This document shows, piece by piece, positions 32,789 through 43,137 of a stretch of DNA of 64,000 nucleotides; the first letter of the stretch is position 1; each line of letters begins with the position of its first letter. The notes below the pieces were generated by a model. That model was given only the letters and a program-made list of their open reading frames with translations, was not told the origin of the DNA and did no database searches. This stretch comes from an uncultured Oscillospiraceae bacterium (GTDB lineage Bacteria > Bacillota > Clostridia > Oscillospirales > Oscillospiraceae), in assembly GCA_934593275.1 (NCBI GenBank), contig CAKTQE010000004.1, forward strand, positions 1 through 64,000, given 5' to 3'. A program made the position numbers and the translations under genes.

Positions 32789-34341
32789 TAGTCCATATAA
32801 TACATGCCCAGGGCATCCCGCATTTTGTAGTAGTTGGGGAGTCTGCGCCAGCCGTAGGCTACAACGTCGTTGCCCTTGCCCACCACGTTGGTATTGGGCA
32901 GGGCCATGCGCCAGCCGTATTGGGTGGCACCGCTGATTTCCATGCACCAGAGGTTTTTAAGCCAGGTCATCTGGTAAATGGGGGCGGGGTCTGCAAAGGT
33001 TCTGCCGATGTTCAAATCCTCCAGGGCCGTGCAGCCAAGCAAAGGCTCGTAGGACTCAATGGCATCCCAGCCCACTTCCAGCCAGATAAGCTCCTTGCAG
33101 TTGCTTAAGGGGGTCAGGTCCCGTACATCGGTATCTGCCAGAATCAGGTACTTGAGGTGGGGCATGTAGGCCGCGAAGCTGATGTCCCGCACCCGGGAGT
33201 GGCCAATGTCAATGGCAATCATGTCCTCGCAGTATTTAAGAGGCCCTACATCATGGTCCTGGAAATACCACTCACCCTGCTTGATGGGCATGAAGCTTTC
33301 TTCATCCGTCCGGGCCTTGCACTTCTTGGTAAAGTACACCGTCCAGACCACTTTGTACTTGTCCCGCATTTCCTCACGGAACTGGGCCATGGTCTCATCG
33401 TCAATGCCGCAGTCGCTCATAATCAGCTTGGTAAGCTCCGGGAAATAGGAGGCGTACCGCTTGGCGGTTTCGGTGCTTTCCATATGTGTCCCGGAAATAT
33501 CCACCTCCTGGGCATCATCGGCAAAACTGGCTGTGCCAATGTTTACCGTCCAGTGAATGGTCAGCTCCGGGTGGTTTTCCCGCAGGGTCAGCAGTTCCTC
33601 GCCGGTGGCCACCGGGTCAGTCAGATTGATTTCCGTAAGCTGGGGCATCACGGAAATGGCACCCTCCAACTCATCATAGGCAGCGTTCGCCGCCTCCAGA
33701 ACCTGGGTATCCGTGGGGAAAATCTCGCCGCCAACGGTAATGGCATAGCTTACCGCCAGATTAGGCTTGTCCTGCTGCAGCTGCTGCATCCGGGCATAGT
33801 CCCGGCACTGGGTTCCGTCTACCTGCTTCAAATCCGGCAAGTAGTCCAACCGCTCAATGTCCTCTTCCGTGGGGGTTTTCAATGCCACGGTTTCCGAGAA
33901 GCCGGGGTACTCGGTATCCTCAATGGGTACCAGGTATTCTACGCTGCACTCCGGATAATCCTGGTAGGCCTGGGCCAGGGCATCATAGTCCCGGCAGTCC
34001 TCAGCCCACAAGGTTTTGAGGTTTGGGAAATAGGAAAGCAGCTGCTCGTCACTCATGGAAAGCTCCGTAACCGTCAATTCCTGGGTGTAGCTGGGAATAG
34101 AACCGCCCTGGAACGGAACAAGCCAGATGACCTTGGTCCCGGGGAGTTTTTTCACAAGCTTGTCGTAGGTATCCGCACTGAGGTCATCGCCCCGCAGGTC
34201 CAGCACCGCCTGACCCTTGGGATACAGCTTTCCATCCACGATCACCCGGCGGCTGAGCGTAAAGAAAAGGCCCACCGCAGCTATTACCGCGATCACCGCC
34301 GCAACGGCAATACAAAGCCATCGAATTCCGGCTTTTTTCAT
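32788..34341 (-). CDS. Membrane-anchored leucine-rich-repeat-like protein
   Basis: A 517-residue protein with one N-terminal membrane helix (WLCIAVAAVIAVIAAVGLFF) and a large outer part. Irregular LRR-like units are visible: LSYFPNLKTLWAEDCRDYDA, LDYLPDLKQVDGTQCRDYAR, MPQLTEINLTD, FPELTKLIMSDCGIDDE, MPHLKYLILADTDVRDLTPL, CKELIWLEVGWDAIESYEPL and CTALEDLNIG. The middle part repeats YPECSVEYLVPI- and HPELTIHWTVNIG-like stretches, so the whole body may be one repeat fold. There is no enzyme motif. It is alone on its strand. A surface interaction role is inference. Confidence 0.75.
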   Translation of the reverse strand: MKKAGIRWLCIAVAAVIAVIAAVGLFFTLSRRVIVDGKLYPKGQAVLDLRGDDLSADTYDKLVKKLPGTKVIWLVPFQGGSIPSYTQELTVTELSMSDEQLLSYFPNLKTLWAEDCRDYDALAQAYQDYPECSVEYLVPIEDTEYPGFSETVALKTPTEEDIERLDYLPDLKQVDGTQCRDYARMQQLQQDKPNLAVSYAITVGGEIFPTDTQVLEAANAAYDELEGAISVMPQLTEINLTDPVATGEELLTLRENHPELTIHWTVNIGTASFADDAQEVDISGTHMESTETAKRYASYFPELTKLIMSDCGIDDETMAQFREEMRDKYKVVWTVYFTKKCKARTDEESFMPIKQGEWYFQDHDVGPLKYCEDMIAIDIGHSRVRDISFAAYMPHLKYLILADTDVRDLTPLSNCKELIWLEVGWDAIESYEPLLGCTALEDLNIGRTFADPAPIYQMTWLKNLWCMEISGATQYGWRMALPNTNVVGKGNDVVAYGWRRLPNYYKMRDALGMYYMD

Positions 34342-34484
34342 AGCATATGTATCTCCTCATTGTTTTTGGGGCCTTAAGCCACTTTTTCCGTTTTCTGCCA
34401 AGGCACCAGTTCCTATTATGAATGAAAATCCCCTAGAAGTCAAGGAGTTTTTTCTTTTTCCCCGGGAAAGCCCCGGTTGCAAAA

Positions 34485-34514
34485 GCCCCCGGATGCACAA
34501 AGGCATCCGGGGGC
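34485..34514 (-). terminator. Terminator of the purine operon
   Basis: On the minus strand GCCCCCGGATGC pairs with GCATCCGGGGGC, followed by TTTTGC, 14 bases past the purL stop. Confidence 0.8.
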
Positions 34515-34527
34515 AGGTACAAAAGGA

Positions 34528-37500
34528 TCAGCCAAAATACTTGACGGCGGCACGGAACATCTGAATGTCGTATGCACCGGGAACATTGCGGTAAAGGCCC
34601 TGACCGATCCGCTCGCTGTGGCCCATCTTGCCGAAGACACGGCCATCGGGAGAGGTAATGCCCTCAATGGCGCAGACGGAGCCGTTGGGGTTGAACGCGG
34701 CATCCATGGTGGGATTTCCTGCCAGGTCCACATACTGGCTGGCGATCTGGCCGTTTTCTGCCAAAAGCTTTACCAGTTCTTCGCTTGCCAGGAACTTGCC
34801 CTCACCGTGGGAAATGGGGACATTGTAAATGTCGCCAACGTTTGTCAGAGACAGCCAGGGGGACTTGTTGGAGGCCACCCGGGTACGCACAATGCGGCTC
34901 TGGTGCCGTGCAATGGTATTAAAGGTCAGCGTGGGACAGGAGGCATCGGTATCGATGATCTTCCCGTAGGGTACCAGACCCAGCTTGATGAGGGCCTGGA
35001 AGCCGTTGCAGATGCCGCACATCAGGCCGTCCCGGTTTTCAAGCAATGCCGTCACCTGCTCTTTAATAGCAGGATTGCGGAAGAACGCCGTAATGAACTT
35101 GGCGGAGCCGTCCGGCTCATCGCCGCCGGAGAAGCCGCCGGGGATGAAAATCATCTGGCTCTCCCCAATGCGCTTTGCCACATCCTCGATAGACCTTGCC
35201 ACATCCTCGGCAGTGAGATTGCGGATGACCGCAATGTCCGCCTCTGCACCGGCGGCCAGAACAGCCCGGGCGGAATCATACTCGCAGTTGGTGCCGGGGA
35301 ACACGGGAATCAGCACCCGTGGCTTGGCGGTCTTTACCGCAGGGGCGGGGTAAGACTTGGCCTCATAGTTGAACACGGGAACGGGAGCCTTGGTTTCCTG
35401 GGTTTTGGTGGGATAAACGGATTCCAAAACCTCTGTATTCAGGCTGTAAAGCTCCTCAATGGAGACCTTTTCATCATCCAGAACAATGACCGGCTCCTGG
35501 CAGGTGTAGCCGATTTTCCGGCCAAAGTCGCAGTCCTCGGTGAGCTCGGCAATGATGTCGCCGTAGCCGCAGTCCGTATCCTCGCCACGGAAACCAACGG
35601 TGTTGCCGAAGGACATCTTCACCACGGCCTCAGACACACCACCGGCATCCACCGCCCAGGCGGCCTGGACCTTTCCGGCCAGGCACAGTTCATGGAACCG
35701 CTGCCAGGTGTTTTTCAAGTCCTCGTAGCTGCCGTCAGAGGTGAAGCAATACACCGGGTGGCCCGGCTCCTTAAACTCGCAGGACAGAACTTCCTGGGCT
35801 TTCACCGGGGCAATGGCAAAGGAAATCACCGTAGGCGGCACATCCTTATCCAGGAAGGTGCCGGACATGGAATCCTTGCCGCCGATGGCAGCGGCGTTCA
35901 GGTGGAGCTGGGCATCCAGCGCGCCAAGCAGCGCCTCAAAGGGCTTGCCCCAGCGCAGGGGTTCGTTTCTCAGCTTTTCAAAGAATTCCTGCAAGGTCAG
36001 GTAGGCCTTTTTGTAATCCGCACCGGCGGCCACGATTTTGGCCATGGAGGAAATCACCGCAGCCTTGGCCCCCTGGAAAGGATCGGCACTGAGAAGCTCC
36101 GGGTCACAGCCCCAGGCCATAACACTGGCATCCTCGGTGGTCTGTCCCGGCAGTACCGGCAGCTTGGCAGCCATGGCCTGAGCCGGAGTGGCCTGGTTCT
36201 TGCCGCCGAAAGGCATCAGCAGACTGCCTGCACCGATAGTGGCATCAAACCGCTCTACCAAGCCTCTCTGGGAGGCAAAGCGCAGCTGGGAAGCCATTTC
36301 TTTCAGGCTGGCAGAGGAAACTTCCAGGGTCTTGGCAGCGGGAACTTCTACGGCGGTGTACTTTACCGCGCCGTTGGTATTGAGGAATTCCCGGGACAGG
36401 TTGGCAATTTCCTTGCCTTTCCAGCTCATGACCATCCGGGCTTCTTCCGTGACCACCGCCACCCGGTAAGCTTCCAGATTTTCCTTTTCCGCGGCGGCGA
36501 TAAAGGCATCCGCATCCTCTGGGGCTACCACCACCGCCATCCGCTCCTGGGACTCGGAAATGGCCAGTTCCGTGCCGTCCAGGCCGTCATATTTTTTCCG
36601 CACCGCGTCCAGATCGATCCGCAGACCGTCAGCCAGTTCGCCAATGGCCACGGATACACCGCCGGCACCAAAGTCATTGCAGCGTTTGATGAGTCTCGTC
36701 ACGTTGCCGTCCCGGAACAGCCGCTGGATTTTCCGCTCCTCCGGGGCATTGCCCTTCTGGACCTCGGAAGCCATGGTGGTCAGGGACTTCATATTGTGAC
36801 TCTTGGAGGAGCCGGTGGCACCGCCAATGCCGTCCCGTCCGGTACGGCCACCCAGCAGAATCACCACATCACCGGCAGCGGGACACTCCCGGCGGACATT
36901 TTCCGCAGGAGCGGCGGCAACCACCGCACCGCATTCCAGCCGCTTGGCAACAAAGCCCTCATGGTACAGTTCCGCCACATGGCCGGTGGCCAGGCCGATC
37001 TGGTTGCCGTAGGAGGAATAACCGGCGGCAGCAGTCTGGCAGAGTTTCCGCTGGGGCAGCTTCCCGGGAATGGTGTCTTTCAGGCTGGTCCGGGGGTCGG
37101 CGGCACCGGTGACACGCATGGCCTGATGGACGTAGGCACGTCCGGACAGGGGGTCACGGATACAGCCGCCAATGCAGGTAGCCGCACCGCCGAAAGGCTC
37201 AATTTCCGTGGGGTGGTTGTGGGTCTCGTTTTTGAACATCAGCAGCCAGTCCTGGTCTTCCCCGTTGATGGTAGCCGTCACATGGATGGAGCAAGCGTTG
37301 ATCTCCTCGCTCTCGTCCAGCTCCGGGAGCAGGCCCCGCTTTTTCAGGGTCTTGGCACCGATGGTTGCAATGTCCATGAGCGTCTGGGGCCGAGCCGCGG
37401 CCTTTTCTTCCCCGTAGACCTCTACCCGGGCAGCCAGGTACTGCTTGTAGGCTTCCTGAACGGCGGGGTCATGGATGACGATGTTGTCCAAATGGGTGGA

Positions 37501-38181
37501 AAACGTGGTGTGGCGGCAGTGGTCAGACCAATAGGTATCCACCACCCGGATTTCCGTAATGGTGGGGTCACGCCGTTCCTGATCCCGGAAGTAAGCCTGG
37601 AGGAACTTGAGATCGTCCAAATCCATGGCAAGGCCCAGCTTGTCAAGGAGTTCCGCCAGGGCTTCTTCATCCATGGCGGTAAAGCCCTCTACCGTGGCAA
37701 CACTCTGGGGAATGGTGTAATCAATGGCCAGCGTCTGGGACATGTCCAGCGAAGCCTCCCGGCTTTCCACGGCGTTGATGACGTATTTCTTAATGGCCGC
37801 CAGTTCTTCCCCGCTGGGCGCGCCGGAGAGTACATAAACCTTGGCGGTGCGAATGGTGGGGCGGTTTCCCTGGGAAATGATCTGGATGCACTGGGCAGCG
37901 GAATCCGCCCGCTGGTCATACTGACCGGGCAGCGGCTCTACCGCAAACACCACGTCCCCCTGGGGCAGCTCAAAGCGCACGTTATCCACCTGGGGTTCGG
38001 AGAAAACCGTATGGACGGCGGCATCAAAGAGAGATTTTTCAATATTCTCCGCATCATAGCGGTTCAGAACACGAAGCCCCGTCAGGCTGCTGATGCCCAG
38101 GAAATCCTGGATTTCCCGCAGCAACCCCTGGGCCTCATGGGTCTGGCCATCCTTTTTTTCTACATAAACGCGATAAACCAT
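34528..38181 (-). CDS. purL: Phosphoribosylformylglycinamidine synthase, single-chain
   Basis: Fourth step of purine synthesis: FGAR plus glutamine and ATP to FGAM. The 1,217-residue chain contains the N-terminal PurS-like part, the tandem ATP-binding synthase halves (THNHPTEIEPFGGAATCIGG; GRTGRDGIGGATGSSKSH; GGKDSMSGTF) and a C-terminal glutaminase domain. In the last, IPVFPGTNCEYDSARA and the nucleophile region MCGICNGFQALIKLG (Cys near residue 1054) are intact. It is the long clostridial form with all three parts fused. Last gene of the operon, 20 bases after purD. Confidence 0.95.
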   Translation of the reverse strand: MVYRVYVEKKDGQTHEAQGLLREIQDFLGISSLTGLRVLNRYDAENIEKSLFDAAVHTVFSEPQVDNVRFELPQGDVVFAVEPLPGQYDQRADSAAQCIQIISQGNRPTIRTAKVYVLSGAPSGEELAAIKKYVINAVESREASLDMSQTLAIDYTIPQSVATVEGFTAMDEEALAELLDKLGLAMDLDDLKFLQAYFRDQERRDPTITEIRVVDTYWSDHCRHTTFSTHLDNIVIHDPAVQEAYKQYLAARVEVYGEEKAAARPQTLMDIATIGAKTLKKRGLLPELDESEEINACSIHVTATINGEDQDWLLMFKNETHNHPTEIEPFGGAATCIGGCIRDPLSGRAYVHQAMRVTGAADPRTSLKDTIPGKLPQRKLCQTAAAGYSSYGNQIGLATGHVAELYHEGFVAKRLECGAVVAAAPAENVRRECPAAGDVVILLGGRTGRDGIGGATGSSKSHNMKSLTTMASEVQKGNAPEERKIQRLFRDGNVTRLIKRCNDFGAGGVSVAIGELADGLRIDLDAVRKKYDGLDGTELAISESQERMAVVVAPEDADAFIAAAEKENLEAYRVAVVTEEARMVMSWKGKEIANLSREFLNTNGAVKYTAVEVPAAKTLEVSSASLKEMASQLRFASQRGLVERFDATIGAGSLLMPFGGKNQATPAQAMAAKLPVLPGQTTEDASVMAWGCDPELLSADPFQGAKAAVISSMAKIVAAGADYKKAYLTLQEFFEKLRNEPLRWGKPFEALLGALDAQLHLNAAAIGGKDSMSGTFLDKDVPPTVISFAIAPVKAQEVLSCEFKEPGHPVYCFTSDGSYEDLKNTWQRFHELCLAGKVQAAWAVDAGGVSEAVVKMSFGNTVGFRGEDTDCGYGDIIAELTEDCDFGRKIGYTCQEPVIVLDDEKVSIEELYSLNTEVLESVYPTKTQETKAPVPVFNYEAKSYPAPAVKTAKPRVLIPVFPGTNCEYDSARAVLAAGAEADIAVIRNLTAEDVARSIEDVAKRIGESQMIFIPGGFSGGDEPDGSAKFITAFFRNPAIKEQVTALLENRDGLMCGICNGFQALIKLGLVPYGKIIDTDASCPTLTFNTIARHQSRIVRTRVASNKSPWLSLTNVGDIYNVPISHGEGKFLASEELVKLLAENGQIASQYVDLAGNPTMDAAFNPNGSVCAIEGITSPDGRVFGKMGHSERIGQGLYRNVPGAYDIQMFRAAVKYFG

Positions 38182-38201
38182 GGGGTATTTCCTCCAATTG
38201 T

Positions 38202-39470
38202 TTATTTGAGGGCCTGCATTGCCCGCTTGCCAATATCGCTTCTGCGATAAGCGTTTTCAAACTGTACGCCGTCAGACAGACGGTAGGCCTCCCGAATGGC
38301 CTCCTCCAGGGTATCCGCCACGGCGGTGGTACCGGTGACCCGGCCACCGGAGGTGACCAGTTTTCCCGCATCGTCCAGCTTGGCTCCTGCCACATAGGTA
38401 TGCCGCTCCGCCTCCTGGGTCATGGTCAGAGGGAAGCCTTTCTTGTAAGACACCGGATACCCCGCCGAGGCTTTGATCACGCAGCAGGCACTTTTCTTGG
38501 AGAAGCGCACCTCGGTGTCTGCCAGGGTGCCGTTGGTGGTGGCCTGCATCACAGTCAGCAGGTCGCTTTCCAGCAGCGGCAGCACCACCTGGGTCTCCGG
38601 GTCGCCAAAGCGGCAGTTGTACTCAATGACCTTCGGCCCCTTGGGGGTCAGCATCAGGCCAAAGTACAGGCAGCCCTGGAAGGTCCGGCCCTCGGCGTTC
38701 ATGGCCCGGATGGTGGGCAGGAAAATTTCTTCCATGCACCGCTGGGCCATTTCCGGGGTGTAATAGGGGTTGGGGGCCACGGTGCCCATACCGCCGGTAT
38801 TAAGGCCTGTGTCGTCATCCCCTGCCCGCTTGTGGTCCATGGAGGACACCATGGGCTTTACCACCTTGCCATCGGTAAAGCTCAGAACGCTGACCTCGGG
38901 GCCGGTGAGGAATTCCTCAATGACCACATGGTCGCCGCTTTTGCCGAAGACCTTGTTGGCCATCATGTCCCGCACCGCCGCCCGGGCTTCCTCCCGGGTG
39001 GCGGCAATGATCACGCCTTTGCCCAGGGCCAGACCGTCGGCCTTGATGACTGTGGGCATGGGGGCGGTTTCCAAATACTCAAGAGCCGCCTCCAGGTTGT
39101 CAAAAACCTCATATTCTGCCGTGGGAATACCGTACTTTTTCATCAGGTTTTTGGAAAATACCTTACTGCCCTCAATAATGGCGGCGTTGGCTCTGGGTCC
39201 AAAACAGGGGATTCCCTGATCGCTGAGAGCATCCACCGCCCCCAAAACCAGGGGGTCATCCGGAGCCACCACGGCGTAATCCACCTTGTTTTCCAGGGCG
39301 AACGCCACAATTTTCTCGATTTCCGTGGCCCCGATGGGAACGCAGACCGCATCCTTTGCCATGCCGCCGTTGCCGGGCAGGGCGTAAATGGTCTCCACGG
39401 TTTGATTCTCTTTCAGCTTTTTAATAATGGCATGCTCTCGTCCGCCGCCACCGACTACCAAAATTTTCAT
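38202..39470 (-). CDS. purD: Phosphoribosylamine--glycine ligase
   Basis: Second step of purine synthesis: joins glycine to phosphoribosylamine with ATP. The 422-residue ATP-grasp enzyme starts at ATG 39470, since a TTG three codons earlier touches the AAAGG site. Visible: MKILVVGGGGREHAIIKKL, FGPRANAAIIEGSK, MPTVIKADGLALGKGVIIAA, VVIEEFLTGPEVSVL and EYNCRFGDPETQVVLPLL. It lies between purH and purL in the operon. Confidence 0.95.
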   Translation of the reverse strand: MKILVVGGGGREHAIIKKLKENQTVETIYALPGNGGMAKDAVCVPIGATEIEKIVAFALENKVDYAVVAPDDPLVLGAVDALSDQGIPCFGPRANAAIIEGSKVFSKNLMKKYGIPTAEYEVFDNLEAALEYLETAPMPTVIKADGLALGKGVIIAATREEARAAVRDMMANKVFGKSGDHVVIEEFLTGPEVSVLSFTDGKVVKPMVSSMDHKRAGDDDTGLNTGGMGTVAPNPYYTPEMAQRCMEEIFLPTIRAMNAEGRTFQGCLYFGLMLTPKGPKVIEYNCRFGDPETQVVLPLLESDLLTVMQATTNGTLADTEVRFSKKSACCVIKASAGYPVSYKKGFPLTMTQEAERHTYVAGAKLDDAGKLVTSGGRVTGTTAVADTLEEAIREAYRLSDGVQFENAYRRSDIGKRAMQALK

Positions 39471-39502
39471 ATCGTTCAACCTTTCTTTTTAGAAAAGCAC
39501 TC

Positions 39503-40687
39503 TTAGTGGTGGAACAGGCGCATACCGGTAAAGGCCATGACGATGCCGTCTTTGTTGCACTCGTCAATAACCAAATCGTCCCGGATGGAACCGCCGGGCT
39601 GGGCAATGTAGGAAACGCCGGAGGCATAGGCCCGCTTGATGTTGTCCGGGAATGGGAAGAACGCATCGGAACCCAGGGACACACCCCGAATTTCATCCAG
39701 GAATGCCCGCTTGTCCTCCTGGGTCAGGGGCTGGGGCCGGGTGGTAAAGTAGTTCTGCCAGATGCCCTCGGCGCAGACATCTTCCTCGTTGCCGTTGATG
39801 TAGCCGTCAATCACATTGTCCCGGCCCGGACGGCCCAAATCCTCCCGGAAAGGCAGCCCCAGGGTCTTGGGATGCTGCCGCAGGAACCAGGTATCGGCCT
39901 TGGAGCCTGCCAGACGGGTGCAGTGGATCCGGGACTGCTGACCGGCACCCACACCAATGGCCTGACCGTCATAGGCAAAGCAAACGGAATTGGACTGGGT
40001 GTACTTGAGGGTGATGAGGGCCACGATCAAATCGATCTTGGCGTTTTCCGGCAATTCCTTGTTGTCGGTCACGATGTTCCGGAGCAGCTCGGCATCGATT
40101 TTAAAGTTGTTCCGGCCCTGCTGGAACGTCACACCGTAGACCATTTTGGTCTCCTGGGGGGCAGGAACGTAGTCTTCGTCAATGGCCACCACATTGTAGC
40201 TGCCCTTGCGCTTGGCTTTCAGGATTTCCAGGGCTTCTTCCGTGTAGCCGGGGGCGATGACGCCATCGGAAACCTCCCGGGCAATGAGCTTGGCGGTCAG
40301 GGCATCGCAGGTGTCAGACAGGGCTACCCAGTCGCCAAAAGAACACATCCGGTCCGTACCCCGGGCGCGGGCATAGGCACAGGCCAGAGGAGAATCATCC
40401 AGGCCCTCCACATCGTCTACAAAGCAAGCCTTTTTCAGGTTCTCCGGCAGCACCTTGCCCACGGCGGCGGAGGTGGGAGAAACGTGCTTAAAGGAGGTCA
40501 CGGCGCACAGTCCCGTGGCGGCTTTCAACTCTTTCACCAGCTGATAGGAGTTGAGGGCATCCAGGAAGTTGATGTAGCCCGGGCGGCCATTGAGTACGGT
40601 AATGGGCAGGTCAGAGCCGTCGGCCATATAGATGGAAGCCGGCTTCTGATTGGGATTGCAGCCATATTTCAGTTCAAATTCTTTCAT
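39503..40687 (-). CDS. purH: AICAR transformylase (stand-alone PurH C-terminal domain)
   Basis: Transfers formyl from 10-formyl-THF to AICAR, giving FAICAR. At 394 residues it contains only the transformylase part and lacks the MGS-like IMP cyclohydrolase domain of ordinary PurH. Family stretches: LKYGCNPNQKPASIY, VTSFKHVSPTSAAVG, KYTQSNSVCFAYDGQAIGVG, AGQQSRIHCTRLAG and SDAFFPFPDNI. The missing cyclohydrolase step is supplied by the PurO gene 12 bases upstream, a natural split. Confidence 0.93.
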   Translation of the reverse strand: MKEFELKYGCNPNQKPASIYMADGSDLPITVLNGRPGYINFLDALNSYQLVKELKAATGLCAVTSFKHVSPTSAAVGKVLPENLKKACFVDDVEGLDDSPLACAYARARGTDRMCSFGDWVALSDTCDALTAKLIAREVSDGVIAPGYTEEALEILKAKRKGSYNVVAIDEDYVPAPQETKMVYGVTFQQGRNNFKIDAELLRNIVTDNKELPENAKIDLIVALITLKYTQSNSVCFAYDGQAIGVGAGQQSRIHCTRLAGSKADTWFLRQHPKTLGLPFREDLGRPGRDNVIDGYINGNEEDVCAEGIWQNYFTTRPQPLTQEDKRAFLDEIRGVSLGSDAFFPFPDNIKRAYASGVSYIAQPGGSIRDDLVIDECNKDGIVMAFTGMRLFHH

Positions 40688-40699
40688 ATCTCTCTCCCC

Positions 40700-41413
40700 T
40701 TATTCGTAGCGGTTGATGACCTTCTGCCGGTACTTGCCAGTTTCCAAATCGGTATAGCGGACGAACAAGGAGATTTTATTATCCTCGTTCAAATTGTTCC
40801 ACAGGGTTTCCACAAAGGCATCCATGTCCTGCAGGATCTCCACCCGCTCCGGCTCTCCCTGGAAAGTGGGAATCACCGGGTTTCCGTCACACACATAGGT
40901 GTGCAGGAAGTGGCCCAGGCCACAAATCGGCTCATAGTCATAGGTGAAGCGGTTGCAAGCAGTGCCATCCGGGTCCGCGGCTTTCAGAATAGACATTTTG
41001 TAGCTGCCATCGGGGCTTAACAGACCGGAAATCCGGGGGGTCCAGTTGGGTCCGTCATGTTCAAATTTCCGAGTCCGCAAGGCCTCCTCCATGGTCTTTC
41101 CCTTTTCCAGGAATTCCCGGATGGTATCGGTCTGGTCGCCGTTGGTCACGATCAATGCCCGGCCCAGCTGGCGGACAGGGTGGTAGATAATGAGGCTGGG
41201 GTCTTCCATTTTGCTGGGGTCATAGGCCTCCGTCCGGATGCCGTCAGGCTCCAGAGCGAAAACCCGGTTCCGGCTGTTGACACTGCGGCCCATAATAAAG
41301 TAGGCTGCCACAGTCTCCTTGCCGTCCGGGGTCAACCCCAGGACGATGCCCCGGCCGGGGTAAACATTGGAGGCCAGTTTTTCTTTCATTTTGCCGATTT
41401 CGTAGACGTTCAT
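40700..41413 (-). CDS. purO: IMP cyclohydrolase, PurO type
   Basis: Closes FAICAR to IMP, the last step of the pathway. The 237-residue protein is of the archaeal-type PurO family, unrelated to the PurH cyclohydrolase domain. Typical stretches: YPGRGIVLGLTPDGKETVAA, YFIMGRSVNSRNRVF, YDPSKMEDPSLIIYHPVR, VTNGDQTDTI and NWTPRISGLL. Its place directly before the transformylase gene shows that the two replace bifunctional PurH. Confidence 0.9.
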   Translation of the reverse strand: MNVYEIGKMKEKLASNVYPGRGIVLGLTPDGKETVAAYFIMGRSVNSRNRVFALEPDGIRTEAYDPSKMEDPSLIIYHPVRQLGRALIVTNGDQTDTIREFLEKGKTMEEALRTRKFEHDGPNWTPRISGLLSPDGSYKMSILKAADPDGTACNRFTYDYEPICGLGHFLHTYVCDGNPVIPTFQGEPERVEILQDMDAFVETLWNNLNEDNKISLFVRYTDLETGKYRQKVINRYE

Positions 41414-41425
41414 CTGTGTTCCCCC

Positions 41426-42028
41426 TTAAGAATTCTGAATGTATGCCGACACCTGCTCCACCGCCCGGGGAAGCAGCACCCACTCGGCCTGCTCCATGAC
41501 CCGGCACTGCAAAACCTCCGGCGTGTCGCCGGGGAGAACTTCCACCGCCTTTTGGGCAATGATCTCTCCCCCATCGGGAATTTCGTTGACAAAATGGATG
41601 GTAGCCCCCGTCACCCGTACTCCTTTGGCAAGGGCCGCCTCATGGACTTTGAGACCATAGTAGCCCGCCCCACAGAAAGAGGGGATGAGCGAGGGATGGA
41701 CATTGATGATGCGGCGGGGATACCGGGCGGTAAAGCTTTCTGTCAGAATGCTCATAAAGCCCGCCAGCACGATCAGCTGGATGCCCGCTTCTTCCAGGGT
41801 TTGGAGCAGTGTCTGTTCAAAACCCTCCTGGCCACCCAAATCCTTTTTAAGCAGTACCTTTGTAGGAATGCCCGCCTTTTTGCCCCGCTCCAAAGCGTAG
41901 GCATTGGCGTTGTTGGAAACCACCAGGGCAATCTCACCGCTGATCAATTCCTGTCTCTCCTGGGCGTCCAGCAGGGCCTGCAAATTGGTGCCGCCGCCGG
42001 AGACCAGCACCGCAATTTTGGTTTTCAT
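41426..42028 (-). CDS. purN: Phosphoribosylglycinamide formyltransferase
   Basis: Third step: formylates GAR using 10-formyl-THF. 200 residues. [19 protein letters not shown] forms the phosphate-binding start, [12 protein letters not shown] is folate-site sequence, and the catalytic [10 protein letters not shown] supplies the conserved His. [20 protein letters not shown] carries the conserved Asp. Its ATG overlaps the purM stop by four bases. Confidence 0.95.
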   Translation of the reverse strand: MKTKIAVLVSGGGTNLQALLDAQERQELISGEIALVVSNNANAYALERGKKAGIPTKVLLKKDLGGQEGFEQTLLQTLEEAGIQLIVLAGFMSILTESFTARYPRRIINVHPSLIPSFCGAGYYGLKVHEAALAKGVRVTGATIHFVNEIPDGGEIIAQKAVEVLPGDTPEVLQCRVMEQAEWVLLPRAVEQVSAYIQNS

Positions 42029-43074
42029 TCCAAAATCACCTTTTCCTCGTTCTCCACAATGGAGCCGATGACATAGGCGGTCTCGCCGTGACCGTTCAGG
42101 ATTTCCAGAGCCGTCTCCACCTGTTCGGCGGGAACTACCACGCTCATGCCAACGCCCATATTAAAGGTGTTGAACATATCCCGTTCCGGGATGTTGCCGG
42201 TCTTGGCGATGAGGTCAAAGATGGGCAGCACCCGCACGGCACTTCTGTCGATCTTGGCGCAGAGGCCCTCAGGAATGCTGCGGGGGATATTCTCATAGAA
42301 GCCGCCTCCGGTAATGTGGCTGATGCCCTTGACATCCACCTGCTCCAGCAGAGCCAGAATGCTCTTAACATAGATTTTGGTGGGGGTCAGCAGGGTTTCC
42401 AGAACGGACTTGCCCCCCAGGACTTCACAGGGCTTTTGGAGTTCGGGATTATGCTCCACATCAAAGACTTTCCGCACCAGGCTGAAGCCATTGGAATGCA
42501 CACCGGTGGAGGCCAGGGCGATCACCACGTCACCGGCTTTCATCCGGGAATTGTCAATGATTTTCTTTTTATCCACAATGCCCACACTAAAGCCCGCCAG
42601 ATCGTAATCATCCACAGGCATCATGCCGGGATGCTCGGCAGTCTCGCCGCCAATCAGCGCGGAGCCGGACTGGACACAGCCCTCGGCCACGCCGCCTACG
42701 ATTTCCGCAATGCGCTCCGGCACGTTTTTGCCGCAAGCGATGTAGTCCAGGAAGAACAAAGGCTTGGCACCGCAGCAGATCACGTCGTTGACGCACATGG
42801 CAACACAGTCAATGCCGATGGTGTCGTGCTTGTCCAGTAGCTGGGCAATGCGCAGCTTGGTACCCACGCCGTCGGTGCCGGATACCAGTACCGGCTCCTC
42901 CATGCCCGCCACAGGCAGACCGAAGCAGCCGCCGAAGCCGCCCACATCATCCAGGCAGCCCTCGTTCCGGGTGCGGGCCACATGCTTTTTCATAAGTTCC
43001 ACGGCCTTGTAACCGGCGGTGATGTCCACACCGGCAGCGGCGTAGCTGGCAGACTGAGAATTCTTGTGTTCCAT
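42025..43074 (-). CDS. purM: Phosphoribosylformylglycinamidine cyclo-ligase
   Basis: Fifth step: ATP-dependent closure of FGAM to AIR. 349 residues with the AIR synthase fold: [89 protein letters not shown] and [13 protein letters not shown]. Its purN-overlapping end couples the two genes. Confidence 0.96.
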   Translation of the reverse strand: MEHKNSQSASYAAAGVDITAGYKAVELMKKHVARTRNEGCLDDVGGFGGCFGLPVAGMEEPVLVSGTDGVGTKLRIAQLLDKHDTIGIDCVAMCVNDVICCGAKPLFFLDYIACGKNVPERIAEIVGGVAEGCVQSGSALIGGETAEHPGMMPVDDYDLAGFSVGIVDKKKIIDNSRMKAGDVVIALASTGVHSNGFSLVRKVFDVEHNPELQKPCEVLGGKSVLETLLTPTKIYVKSILALLEQVDVKGISHITGGGFYENIPRSIPEGLCAKIDRSAVRVLPIFDLIAKTGNIPERDMFNTFNMGVGMSVVVPAEQVETALEILNGHGETAYVIGSIVENEEKVILE

Positions 43075-43137
43075 AAGTAATCTCCTTTTTTGTTGTTGGG
43101 GATACGTTTTTTATCATTCAGGCGGCTTTCCCGCCGG

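Noticed and set aside
34477..38250. 1,257-codon open frame opposite purL
   Set aside because: Shadow of the purL codon pattern; the minus-strand protein carries all family motifs.
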